Positions 56,267-64,000 of a stretch of DNA of 64,000 nucleotides are shown in pieces. The DNA comes from Streptococcus mitis. GTDB taxonomy: Bacteria; Bacillota; Bacilli; Lactobacillales; Streptococcaceae. The translations under genes were made by a program, and so were the position numbers. The DNA is taken from positions 124,001-188,000 of the forward strand of contig NZ_SWFJ01000001.1 of assembly GCF_005144795.1 (NCBI RefSeq), read 5' to 3'. The notes below the pieces were generated by a model. It worked only from the letters and a program-made list of their open reading frames with translations, was not told the origin of the DNA and did not search any database. The stretch's first letter is position 1, and each line of letters begins with the position of its first letter.

Positions 56267-56836
56267 ATGAAAAAATCTATCTTAACTACACTGCTTTTTG
56301 CAGTTCTTTACTTCCTCTGCATGGGGATTGGTGTCCTTTTGGGCAATCTCTTTGACCAAACTGGAAACATGTTTTATGCGCCTGCCTTTACTGCCCTTGT
56401 CGGCGGTAGCGTCTATATGATCCTAGTCGCAAAAATTCCGCGCTTTGGAGCCATTACCACTATCGGCCTTGTCATGGCCTTCTTTTTCTTGGGATCTAAA
56501 CACGGTGCTGGTGCCTTCCTTCCTGGAATTATCTGTGGCCTCCTAGCAGATGGAGTAGCTCATTTAGGAAAATACAAGGACCAAACAAAGAATTTCCTTT
56601 CTTTCGTTATTTTCGCCTTTAGCACATCAGGACCAATTCTACTTATGTGGATTACTCCCAAAGCCTATATGGCAACCCTTCTAGCAAGAGGAAAATCCCA
56701 AGAATATATTGACCGTATCATGGTCGCGCCAAACCCTGGAACCGTTCTTCTATTTATCGCAAGTATTGTCATCGGAGCCCTAGTGGGTGCTTTGATTGGA
56801 CAAGCCTTGAGTAAAAAATTGGCACAAAAAATCTGA
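56267..56836 (+). CDS. MptD family putative ECF transporter S component
   Basis: 189 aa with five or six hydrophobic helices, glycine-rich, starting MKKSILTTLLFAVLYFLCMG. The family (MptD/Trep_Strep) is thought to be substrate-binding subunits of ECF-type transporters. AGGAGACAATTC precedes the ATG. It converges with the methionine transporter genes; whether it belongs to that uptake is unknown. Substrate unknown. Confidence 0.75.
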   Translation: MKKSILTTLLFAVLYFLCMGIGVLLGNLFDQTGNMFYAPAFTALVGGSVYMILVAKIPRFGAITTIGLVMAFFFLGSKHGAGAFLPGIICGLLADGVAHLGKYKDQTKNFLSFVIFAFSTSGPILLMWITPKAYMATLLARGKSQEYIDRIMVAPNPGTVLLFIASIVIGALVGALIGQALSKKLAQKI

Positions 56837-56841
56837 TTACT

Positions 56842-56867
56842 AAAAAAGAGCCACACGGCTCTTTTTT
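56842..56867. terminator. Bidirectional terminator between MptD-like gene and metI
   Basis: AAAAAAGAGCC and GGCTCTTTTTT pair perfectly around ACAC. The metI stop codon overlaps the end of the stem, so both converging transcripts end here. Confidence 0.9.
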
Positions 56868-57558
56868 ATTTATGACTCAATTTTTTGGTCAAGAAATCTC
56901 CCAAGAATTGGATTACAAAAATAATCAAAATGATAATGATGGTTGCCAAAATAGTCACATCGTGATTGTAGCGATTAAATCCATAAGCGATGGCTACGTT
57001 ACCGATACCACCAGCTCCAACCGCACCGGCCATAGCTGTTTCCCCAACAAGGGAAATCAAGGTCACAGTTGTCACACGGATCAAATCTGGAAGACCTTCT
57101 GATAGGTAAACACCTACAATATCCCAGAATGTCGCTCCGCTAGCTTGAGCTGCCTCAATGACACCGCCATCCAGTTCAGCCAAGACCACCTGCACCTGAC
57201 GGGCAAAGAAGGCAAAGACTGCAAAAGAAAGTGGGACAAGGGCTGCATTTGGCCCGATACTTGTCTTCACAATCAAGTGAGAAAGGGGAGACAAGATTGC
57301 CAAGAGGATGATGAAAGGAACCGCACGGAAAATAGAGGTAATCTTATCTAAAATCCAGAAAACGACCTTATTCTCCAAAACACCACCTGGCGCTGTCAAG
57401 ACAAGGAAGAGACCTGCAACAAGCCCCAAGAAACCTCCGATGACGAAGGAAAGAACTGTCATATAAAGGGTTAGGTAGATGGCTGTTCCCCAGCCTGCCT
57501 GACCAGCCCAACCCATTTTATAAACATTTGGCAAATATGTTTGAATCAATGATTCCAT
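56866..57558 (-). CDS. metI: Methionine ABC transporter permease
   Basis: 230 aa with five or six helices and the EAA-type loop VIEAAQASGATFWDIVG, which contacts the ATPase. It is the MetI permease of the MetNIQ importer for D/L-methionine. One base separates it from metN. Its stop lies in a bidirectional terminator. Confidence 0.93.
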   Translation of the reverse strand: MESLIQTYLPNVYKMGWAGQAGWGTAIYLTLYMTVLSFVIGGFLGLVAGLFLVLTAPGGVLENKVVFWILDKITSIFRAVPFIILLAILSPLSHLIVKTSIGPNAALVPLSFAVFAFFARQVQVVLAELDGGVIEAAQASGATFWDIVGVYLSEGLPDLIRVTTVTLISLVGETAMAGAVGAGGIGNVAIAYGFNRYNHDVTILATIIIILIIFVIQFLGDFLTKKLSHK

Positions 57559-57559
57559 C

Positions 57560-58621
57560 TTACTGTCCTCCCTTCAATACTTTTAGTTGTACGCCTGCTT
57601 GACGAATGGCTTCTTGGGCGCCTGCTAGCGCTGCTTTTTCACCTGACAAAACCACCACCAATTCTCCGACAGGAGTGCCATCTAGAATTTCGATATTCCC
57701 ATAGAGGATATTAGCCGTTACTTGGTAATGCTTGTACAATTCATTCAAAAGCGGCTCGTCTGTTGAAGCACCAGCGTACTTGAGTTGCACCAAGAGACTG
57801 TTTTCAGACAAGTGTTCCACGATTTCTTGCTTCTCAATCTTGACCATAGCTTCATCAATCCCTGTAGCCGTTGAGATAAAGTCTTGGGTCAAGGGTTGTT
57901 TAGGATTTGAGAAGATTTCAAGGACACTTCCCTCTTCAATCAAATGCCCATCCTGCATAACTGCCACACGGTTGGCAATGTCTTTGACAATCTGCATTTC
58001 ATGCGTAATCAAGACAACGGTCAAGCCTAATTTTTGGTTCAAATCTTGCAACAAGGCCAAAATCTGCTTGGTTGTCTTAGGGTCAAGGGCAGAAGTTGAC
58101 TCATCTGAAATCAAGATTTTTGGATCATTTGCCAAGGCACGCGCAATGGCCACACGCTGTTTTTGCCCTCCAGATAGTTGTGAAGGATAGTTTTCAGCAC
58201 GGTCTGCCAGGCCAACCAAGTCCAACAACTTAGCTACTTTAGCCTTCTTTTCTTCCTTGCTGAGTCCAGAGTGTTTGAGGGCAAAGGCTACATTCTCCTC
58301 CGCCGTCTTCTGACTCATCAGGTTAAAATGCTGGAAAATCATTCCGATATCTTGACGTTTACGACGCAACTGCTCTGGTGTCAAGGTGACCTTGCCATCA
58401 AAAATCACATCATCGTCAATAGTAATTTTGCCTGCAGATGGTTTTTGCAAGAGGTTAATTACCCGTACAAGGGTTGATTTCCCTGCTCCAGAATATCCAA
58501 CGATTCCGTAGATATCCCCTTCTTGGATGTGAATGGTCACATCCTTGACCGCTGTGATGGTTCTTTTCTTTTGGTGAAAAGTCACATCGATCTGATCTAA
58601 CTTGATAATATCTCTACTCAT
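57560..58621 (-). CDS. metN: Methionine ABC transporter ATP-binding protein
   Basis: 353 aa. Walker [10 protein letters not shown] at 42-50, signature [15 protein letters not shown], Walker [12 protein letters not shown] and the C-terminal NIL domain (about 270-350), which binds methionine and shuts transport when the cell has enough. It overlaps the M20 peptidase gene by 8 bp. Confidence 0.96.
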   Translation of the reverse strand: MSRDIIKLDQIDVTFHQKKRTITAVKDVTIHIQEGDIYGIVGYSGAGKSTLVRVINLLQKPSAGKITIDDDVIFDGKVTLTPEQLRRKRQDIGMIFQHFNLMSQKTAEENVAFALKHSGLSKEEKKAKVAKLLDLVGLADRAENYPSQLSGGQKQRVAIARALANDPKILISDESTSALDPKTTKQILALLQDLNQKLGLTVVLITHEMQIVKDIANRVAVMQDGHLIEEGSVLEIFSNPKQPLTQDFISTATGIDEAMVKIEKQEIVEHLSENSLLVQLKYAGASTDEPLLNELYKHYQVTANILYGNIEILDGTPVGELVVVLSGEKAALAGAQEAIRQAGVQLKVLKGGQ

Positions 58622-59987
58622 AGCTTCTAATTAGCTCCTCTACTAATTCAATATGGGTGTAATAATCGGCGATTCGCACATTTTCATCTCCACCGTGGTC
58701 TCGGCTGTTGGCATTTCCTAGACCGAAGGCCACCATTGGCACCTCTAGGGCATCAAAGACCGTATGCATTGGCCCTGTCCCAGCTGTAGTCGGCAAGACT
58801 GAAACGCCCTGTGGATAGAATTTCTTGGCCAACTTGATCACATTGAGAATGGCTGGTGCGCTCATATCGCTTCGATAACTCATCTCTCCCAAGGTATAGT
58901 ATAATTCTACCTTATCAAAGCCATTTTTGTCTAGCTGTTTCCGAATTTTTTCCAGAACATCATGCGGTTCTAAGCCAGGAACCAAACGAACTTCTAGCTT
59001 AGCGCTGGCTTCTGCTGGCAAAATCGTTTTAACTCCTTGCCCTTGATAACCTGACTGAATCCCTTCGATATTAAGGGCTGGTTCGAAAAAGAAACGTTTT
59101 AGAAAGGCTGCACGCTCCTCTTGTAAGAGAGGCAATTCCAAACCATAAATCTGGCTGATTTCCCCTGGATTTCGTTGGGCATAGGTATCCACCAAGGCCA
59201 ATTCACGTTCATTTGGCTCTTGTACTTCTTCGTACAAGCCTTCAACCAAGATACGGCCATCTGCAGCTCGAAGAGACTGTAAGGCTTGAAGGAGGTACCA
59301 AGGAGCTGATTCTACAACCCCACCATAACTCGAATGGATATCCACATCAGCACTTTTCACCTTGGCATCAAAGGTCACAATCCCCTTATTTCCACCAGAA
59401 ATTTCTAGCTGTTCCAAGGCATTTTTGGTCCCTTGTTCCCAGACCAATAAATCCGCACCACGGAGTTTATCCGCATGTTTTTCCAAATACTTATCCAGAT
59501 CTGTCGAAGCCGATTCCTCCGCACCCTCCATGATAAAACTGATATTGACAGGCAGGTCATCGTGGTGCTTCATATATTTTCTCAAAGCACTCAAACGAGC
59601 TGTGATATGACCCTTGTCATCGTCAACCCCACGCCCATACATGAAGCCACTGCGGACTGAAAGCGTAAAGGGATCCTCTGTCCAGACCTGATCCCCATCC
59701 GCTGGCACAGTGTCATAGTGGTTATAGAAAATCAAGGTCTTGGCATCTGGACGCGAACTCTTGAAATGTGCCATGACAAAGGGAGCCGTATAAGTCTCAT
59801 CAATCTCCACTTCAGCCCCCACACGCTTGAAAATCTCACCCAGATAGTTGGCAACTTCTTTGAGACCCACCTGCTGGGCAAAGACTGATTTCTTAGAAAT
59901 CAAGGTACGCAAAACCTCAAAATAATGCTGGGCTACATGATCCTTTTCAAATTTTTTAATTTGTTCTTGTTCGCTAGGAAAAACCAT
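58614..59987 (-). CDS. M20 family metallopeptidase
   Basis: 457 aa. Metal-ligand motifs [21 protein letters not shown] and EGAEESAS (catalytic glutamate pair) are intact. Proteins of this group act as dipeptidases or deacylases. It lies inside the methionine uptake operon between metN and metQ, so it may release methionine from peptides or acylated forms; that is inference. GAAAGGTAGAGAGAAT precedes the ATG. Confidence 0.9.
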   Translation of the reverse strand: MVFPSEQEQIKKFEKDHVAQHYFEVLRTLISKKSVFAQQVGLKEVANYLGEIFKRVGAEVEIDETYTAPFVMAHFKSSRPDAKTLIFYNHYDTVPADGDQVWTEDPFTLSVRSGFMYGRGVDDDKGHITARLSALRKYMKHHDDLPVNISFIMEGAEESASTDLDKYLEKHADKLRGADLLVWEQGTKNALEQLEISGGNKGIVTFDAKVKSADVDIHSSYGGVVESAPWYLLQALQSLRAADGRILVEGLYEEVQEPNERELALVDTYAQRNPGEISQIYGLELPLLQEERAAFLKRFFFEPALNIEGIQSGYQGQGVKTILPAEASAKLEVRLVPGLEPHDVLEKIRKQLDKNGFDKVELYYTLGEMSYRSDMSAPAILNVIKLAKKFYPQGVSVLPTTAGTGPMHTVFDALEVPMVAFGLGNANSRDHGGDENVRIADYYTHIELVEELIRSYE

Positions 59988-60042
59988 ATTCTCTCTACCT
60001 TTCTATGAACTACTCTTCCTGACAATCCATGCTCTATACAAA

Positions 60043-60073
60043 AGCAAGAGGTGGAATTTTCTCTCCCACCTCC
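60043..60073 (-). terminator. Hairpin after metQ, possible attenuator
   Basis: GAGGTGG pairs with CCACCTC on the minus strand, followed by TTGCTTTTG. It lies between metQ and the M20 peptidase; the weak tail suggests partial termination that would give more MetQ than the rest of the system. Confidence 0.5.
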
Positions 60074-60083
60074 CTATTTCTTA

Positions 60084-60938
60084 TTACCAAACTGGTTGAT
60101 CCAAACCGTCTGATGTTTCTTCGATAACTTTTTTCACTTCATCTGTATGGTAAGCTGCAACAACTTTCTTGATAGCATCAGCCTTAGGTGATGATTCCCA
60201 ATCTTTTTTCGCAACAATGATGTTGTACCATTGTTTTGAATTTTCATCAGCTTGTTCTTTGAAGAGTGCTTTCTTGTAGTCCAATTTTGCTTCTGTAACG
60301 AAGGTATTGTTTACAACGGCAGCGTCAACTGATGACAATGAACGAGCTGTTTGGCTAGCGTCCAATTCAGTGATTTTCAAGTTCTTTGGATTTTCTTTGA
60401 TGTTAGCAACTGTTGCAAGGGCAGTTCCAGAAACATCCAATTTAATCAAGCCAGCTGATTGGAGCAAGTAAAGCGCACGGCTTTCGTTTGTAGCGTCATT
60501 CGGTACAGAGATTTCTCCGTTTGCTGGGATGTCTTCCACTTTAGTGTACTTGTTGTCACTTCCATTCAAACCTGAGTAAAGACGGATTGGAGAGATATAA
60601 GTATCTGCAATCGCTACAAGGTCTTTCCCGTTTTCTTTGTTCCAGTTGTTCAAGAAGTTATAGTGTTGGAAAGCGTTCAAATCTACTTCGCCATCAGCAG
60701 TTGCCTTGTTTGGTTGTGAATAGTCTGTGAACTCTGTAAATTCCAAGGTAATGCCGTCTTTTTTAACCAATTCTTGAATTTTGTCCCAACGTTTTTCTTC
60801 AGAACCGCTACGGTTAACAGTTGCGATTTTGATAGTTGTTGCATTGTCTGCTTTCTTTTCTGAGTTTCCGCAAGCTGCAAGAGCCAAACCTGCGACTGTA
60901 GCAAGGGCTGCTACACCAAGCCATTTTTTGATTTTCAT
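60084..60938 (-). CDS. metQ: Methionine-binding lipoprotein MetQ
   Basis: 284 aa. Lipobox LALAACGN with cysteine near 23, followed by the NlpA/MetQ fold with FTEFTDYSQPNKAT and VNNTFVTEAKL. It delivers methionine to MetNI at the outer membrane face. An MtaR MET box lies in its promoter at 61021-61037. First gene of the metQ-M20-metN-metI operon; AAGGAGAAAGAATC precedes the ATG. Confidence 0.95.
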   Translation of the reverse strand: MKIKKWLGVAALATVAGLALAACGNSEKKADNATTIKIATVNRSGSEEKRWDKIQELVKKDGITLEFTEFTDYSQPNKATADGEVDLNAFQHYNFLNNWNKENGKDLVAIADTYISPIRLYSGLNGSDNKYTKVEDIPANGEISVPNDATNESRALYLLQSAGLIKLDVSGTALATVANIKENPKNLKITELDASQTARSLSSVDAAVVNNTFVTEAKLDYKKALFKEQADENSKQWYNIIVAKKDWESSPKADAIKKVVAAYHTDEVKKVIEETSDGLDQPVW

Positions 60939-61020
60939 GATTCTTTCTCCTTAAAAATAATACCGTACTAGTATCTCACAATTTGTTTGATTTCACAAAT
61001 TGTTATTAGATAGTCAGATA

Positions 61021-61037
61021 TATAGTTTAAAACTATA
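61021..61037 (-). promoter_or_regulatory. MET box (MtaR/MetR operator) upstream of metQ
   Basis: TATAGTTTAAAACTATA is a perfect match to the palindromic MET box TATAGTTTnAAACTATA known for MtaR/MetR regulators in streptococci. It lies about 35 bases upstream of a -35-like TTGTGA and -10 GATACT for metQ. Methionine shortage should activate the operon through MtaR. Confidence 0.8.
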
Positions 61038-61042
61038 TCCCT

Positions 61043-61084
61043 AAAAACTGAGAAATCACCCATCTACTCAGAATGGATGATTTC
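61043..61084 (-). terminator. Terminator after the amino-acid binding protein gene
   Basis: GAAATCATCCAT pairs with ATGGGTGATTTC on the minus strand (one G-U), followed by TCAGTTTTT. It separates this gene from the metQ operon. Confidence 0.75.
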
Positions 61085-61090
61085 AAGAAA

Positions 61091-61954
<864 letters not shown>

Positions 61955-62024
61955 TTATCAGAAAAAAAGTAATTATGCCATTATATGATATTTATCTCTG
62001 TGATAGATTTTCTTTATGGCTCAT

Positions 62025-62348
62025 TTAAAATAGTAAACGCAGGACGGCAATCAAGACCACTCCAAAGAGAACTGTTCCGACTAGATTACGATAGCGAAAG
62101 GCTACCCAAGCTGTTGGAAAGACTGCCAAGAAGTCTAGCCATTTGATTTGAGGAAGACTGCCAACCTTGCCTGTCACTACACTTGAAAGAATCAAGGCAA
62201 AGATAATAGAAACGGGCAAGAACTTCAAAAAACGTTCAACAATCGCAGGCAAGCCCTTATACTTAACCAAGATGAAAGGAATCATACGGGGAATCCAAGT
62301 CACAAGACCAGAGAAAATAACTGCTAATAAAAGATACTTACTGACCAT
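62025..62348 (-). CDS. azlD: AzlD family branched-chain amino acid export subunit
   Basis: 107 aa with three or four helices. It begins MVSKYLLLAVIFSGLVTWIPRMIPF, typical of AzlD. With AzlC it forms a two-part exporter for branched-chain or related amino acids. It overlaps azlC by 11 bp. Confidence 0.85.
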   Translation of the reverse strand: MVSKYLLLAVIFSGLVTWIPRMIPFILVKYKGLPAIVERFLKFLPVSIIFALILSSVVTGKVGSLPQIKWLDFLAVFPTAWVAFRYRNLVGTVLFGVVLIAVLRLLF

Positions 62349-63033
62349 CTAAAACCACCCCCATTGTACAACCAAGTAGCGTCACAAACAGAACAGCTAG
62401 TGACTGAGACACCACTGTCAAGAGTAAAAAGAAGGACACCGCAACAACTGCTAGAATAATGAGCAGATTGCGGACAGGAATCCGTCTTTGCATAATCTGG
62501 AATTGCGAAGCAAAAATGCCGATGAACATCCCAACCAGGGCAAAATCTAAACCAAAGATTTCTGGATTTGGTAGCAGGCCACCCAGAGCCGTTCCGACCA
62601 CTGTCCCCACAAACCAAGCCACATAGCTGTTGAGATTGTTCCCGTGCATCCACATCGGATTGACCTTGTCTGCATGGGCCAATTCGCCCATCAAAACGCC
62701 ATAAGTCTCATCAGTCAAGAGACTAGACATACCGATATTTTGCCAAAGACTGGTATGACGGAAATAAGTCGATGCGTGTAAACTCAACAAAAAGAGACGC
62801 AAATTGATCAAAAAAACCGTCATAGCAATAGCTGCTACAGGTGCTTGAACCGCAATCAGTGCCAGCATAGCAAACTGGGCACTCCCAGCATAAACAAAGA
62901 GACTCATCAAGCCCATCTCAACAGGTGTCACATAGGGCGCACCGATAATTCCACAGGCAAGGCCAATGCTGACATAACCAAGGGCCGTTGGCATAGCTGC
63001 CTGCGCCCCCTCCCAAAATCCTTTTTCTTTCAT
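62338..63033 (-). CDS. azlC: AzlC family branched-chain amino acid export protein
   Basis: 231 aa with about five to six helices and the N-terminal FWEGAQAAMPTALGYVSIGLACG typical of the family. The ATG at 63033 has GGGGAGAAAG; an upstream in-frame ATG (63045) lies within that ribosome site. Likely a membrane exporter of branched-chain amino acids together with AzlD. Confidence 0.88.
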   Translation of the reverse strand: MKEKGFWEGAQAAMPTALGYVSIGLACGIIGAPYVTPVEMGLMSLFVYAGSAQFAMLALIAVQAPVAAIAMTVFLINLRLFLLSLHASTYFRHTSLWQNIGMSSLLTDETYGVLMGELAHADKVNPMWMHGNNLNSYVAWFVGTVVGTALGGLLPNPEIFGLDFALVGMFIGIFASQFQIMQRRIPVRNLLIILAVVAVSFFLLLTVVSQSLAVLFVTLLGCTMGVVLDGQ

Positions 63034-63057
63034 CTTTCTCCCCATATTGTCTTAATA

Positions 63058-63171
63058 ATACTCAATGAAAATCAAAGAGCAAACTAGAAAGCTAGCCGCA
63101 GGTTGCTCAAAACATTGTTTTGAGGTTGCAGATAAAAGCTGACGCGGTTTGAAGAGATTTTCGAAGAGTAT
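63058..63171 (+). repeat. BOX element upstream of azlC
   Basis: ATACTCAATGAAAATCAAAGA, GCTAGCCGCAGGTTGCTCAAAACATTG and TGACGCGGTTTGAAGAG; ends TCGAAGAGTAT. It lacks part of the CGGCAAGGC core and appears shortened. It lies in the azlC promoter region, 25 bp from the start codon. Confidence 0.85.
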
Positions 63172-63527
63172 GAGTAGGCTGAAAAGGCTCCAGCCATAGC
63201 ATGGACTATTATAACACATTCAGGAAAGAGAAAAAAGTCTGCTGATTGTGGCCATCATAAAAGACTGGCAGTCCAGTCTCAAACATATATTATACAAATT
63301 CTCTGCTAGATACTTTCACGAATATCAAAGAACATGAAAAGGCAACTAGAAGAAATAGCAATAAAACAAAGTTAGTAGCAATAGTTACTAAAACTAAGAT
63401 CATTTTTATGAAAAGGATACCTAAAAATGCGATTACAAACAAATATAAGAGTATTCAGTAAGGAAATAAACTAAATGGGTAGAATACCTAGGAACACTCT
63501 TCCTAAAATATTACTAAGCAAATGAAA
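63172..63527. other. Intergenic region without supported gene
   Basis: About 350 bp of AT-rich DNA between the BOX element and the CPBP protease. It contains a short hairpin GGCTGAAAAGGCTCCAGCC near 63177. A hydrophobic minus-strand frame (63290-63403, starting MILVLVTIATNFV) has no ribosome site and is not convincing. Confidence 0.5.
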
Positions 63528-64000
63528 TTACAGCAACGGTAAAATTTGACCAATGCCATTGTAGACTATATGCAGCCCAATAGGCCAATAGATGGACTTT
63601 GTCACTCTAAACAAGACTGCAAATATGAGACCGCCACCCATATATACGAAAAAGTCTGTCAAAACCCAACCGTAATTACTAATGTGCAAAATTCCAAATA
63701 ATATAGCTGAGCCAAGCACATCCAGTCCCCACTTCTTTCCTTTTTCCAGAGCAGTCATCACTAATCCACGATAAATCATCTCTTCAAAAATGGGACCTGC
63801 AATCACAGGATAGAAAAAATACATCAAAAATGCCGTAGCTCCTTTAAAAGTCGGAATGGCGAGTTGATAAGAAATTTCATTTTTGGTAGATGGGAAAAGA
63901 AAAAAGGTGACAAAATTCCAAACAACAAAAGCAAGCAGAGCTAGGAAGGAATAGAAAAGATAGGATCCTTTAAACTTTCTACTGTTGATTTGTTGCCATT
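63528..64000 (-). CDS. CPBP family intramembrane metalloprotease (5' end outside window)
   Basis: 157 codons are visible, open to the right edge. EEMIYRG (the EExxxR motif), FGILHIS (FxxxH) and HIVYNGIG (HxxxN-like) are the catalytic motifs of the CPBP/Abi family; several hydrophobic helices are present. Members process membrane proteins or protect against bacteriocins in streptococci. Substrate unknown; the start codon is not visible. Confidence 0.85.
   Translation of the reverse strand, partial: WQQINSRKFKGSYLFYSFLALLAFVVWNFVTFFLFPSTKNEISYQLAIPTFKGATAFLMYFFYPVIAGPIFEEMIYRGLVMTALEKGKKWGLDVLGSAILFGILHISNYGWVLTDFFVYMGGGLIFAVLFRVTKSIYWPIGLHIVYNGIGQILPLL

Noticed and set aside
63290..63403. 37-residue hydrophobic peptide near the CPBP gene
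   Set aside because: No ribosome binding site and simple AT-rich codons; a small membrane peptide cannot be excluded but is not supported.

Overview
The window is chromosomal DNA from a streptococcus of the mitis group (S. mitis, S. pneumoniae or a close relative). Three things support this: BOX elements are scattered through the intergenic DNA, base composition is low-GC, and almost every protein is recognisable as its pneumococcal homologue in nearly the pneumococcal order. One arrangement differs from the pneumococcal reference genomes as I remember them. mutL and mutS, with argR and argS, lie side by side here, whereas hexA and hexB are far apart in S. pneumoniae. Species assignment is an inference.

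Layout from left to right. Positions 1-2466 (minus) hold a partial histidine phosphatase, a PFL-family protein and an ACT-domain protein. Positions 2731-17436 (minus) are the full S10-spc-alpha ribosomal operon, rpsJ to rplQ, with secY, adk, infA, rpmJ and rpoA. It has a sigma-A promoter and leader upstream of rpsJ, a strong terminator after rplQ, and several palindromic repeats in the gaps between genes. Positions 17682-21797 are the anaerobic ribonucleotide reductase cluster (nrdD, a 46-aa protein, a GNAT acetyltransferase, nrdG, a P-loop kinase). Then come a polytopic membrane protein, cardiolipin synthase, a lipoprotein and folC. A seven-unit, 50-bp-period hairpin array (27505-27832) precedes the ireB-ruvX-DUF1292 operon, which is followed by a DUF1307 lipoprotein and spx. 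mgtA (30098-32758) has a complete M-box magnesium riboswitch, a terminator, a possible leader peptide and an inserted BOX element in its 5' region. pepP-uvrA and divergent corA-DUF1129 follow.

Positions 39293-41952 hold an LD-carboxypeptidase, a SemiSWEET-like protein, tag and ruvA. Positions 42065-45769 are an AT-rich riboflavin operon (ribD-ribE-ribAB-ribH) under an FMN riboswitch and terminator. Next are mutL, a LytTR/DUF3021 regulator pair, mutS-argR and argS. nrdI, a four-helix membrane protein and the remains of an AraC-type response regulator follow. An MptD-like membrane protein precedes the methionine uptake genes (metI-metN-M20 peptidase-metQ, with a perfect MtaR-type MET box upstream of metQ). 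The window ends with an amino-acid-binding lipoprotein, azlC-azlD, a BOX element and a partial CPBP protease.

Most of the window is housekeeping DNA. I found no phage, no intact insertion sequence, no CRISPR array and no tRNA or rRNA genes. The parts worth a second look are regulatory or structural RNA and small repeats: the 50-bp hairpin array, the mgtA leader, the repeats inside the ribosomal operon, the LytTR cassette between the mismatch-repair genes, and the decayed two-component regulator.
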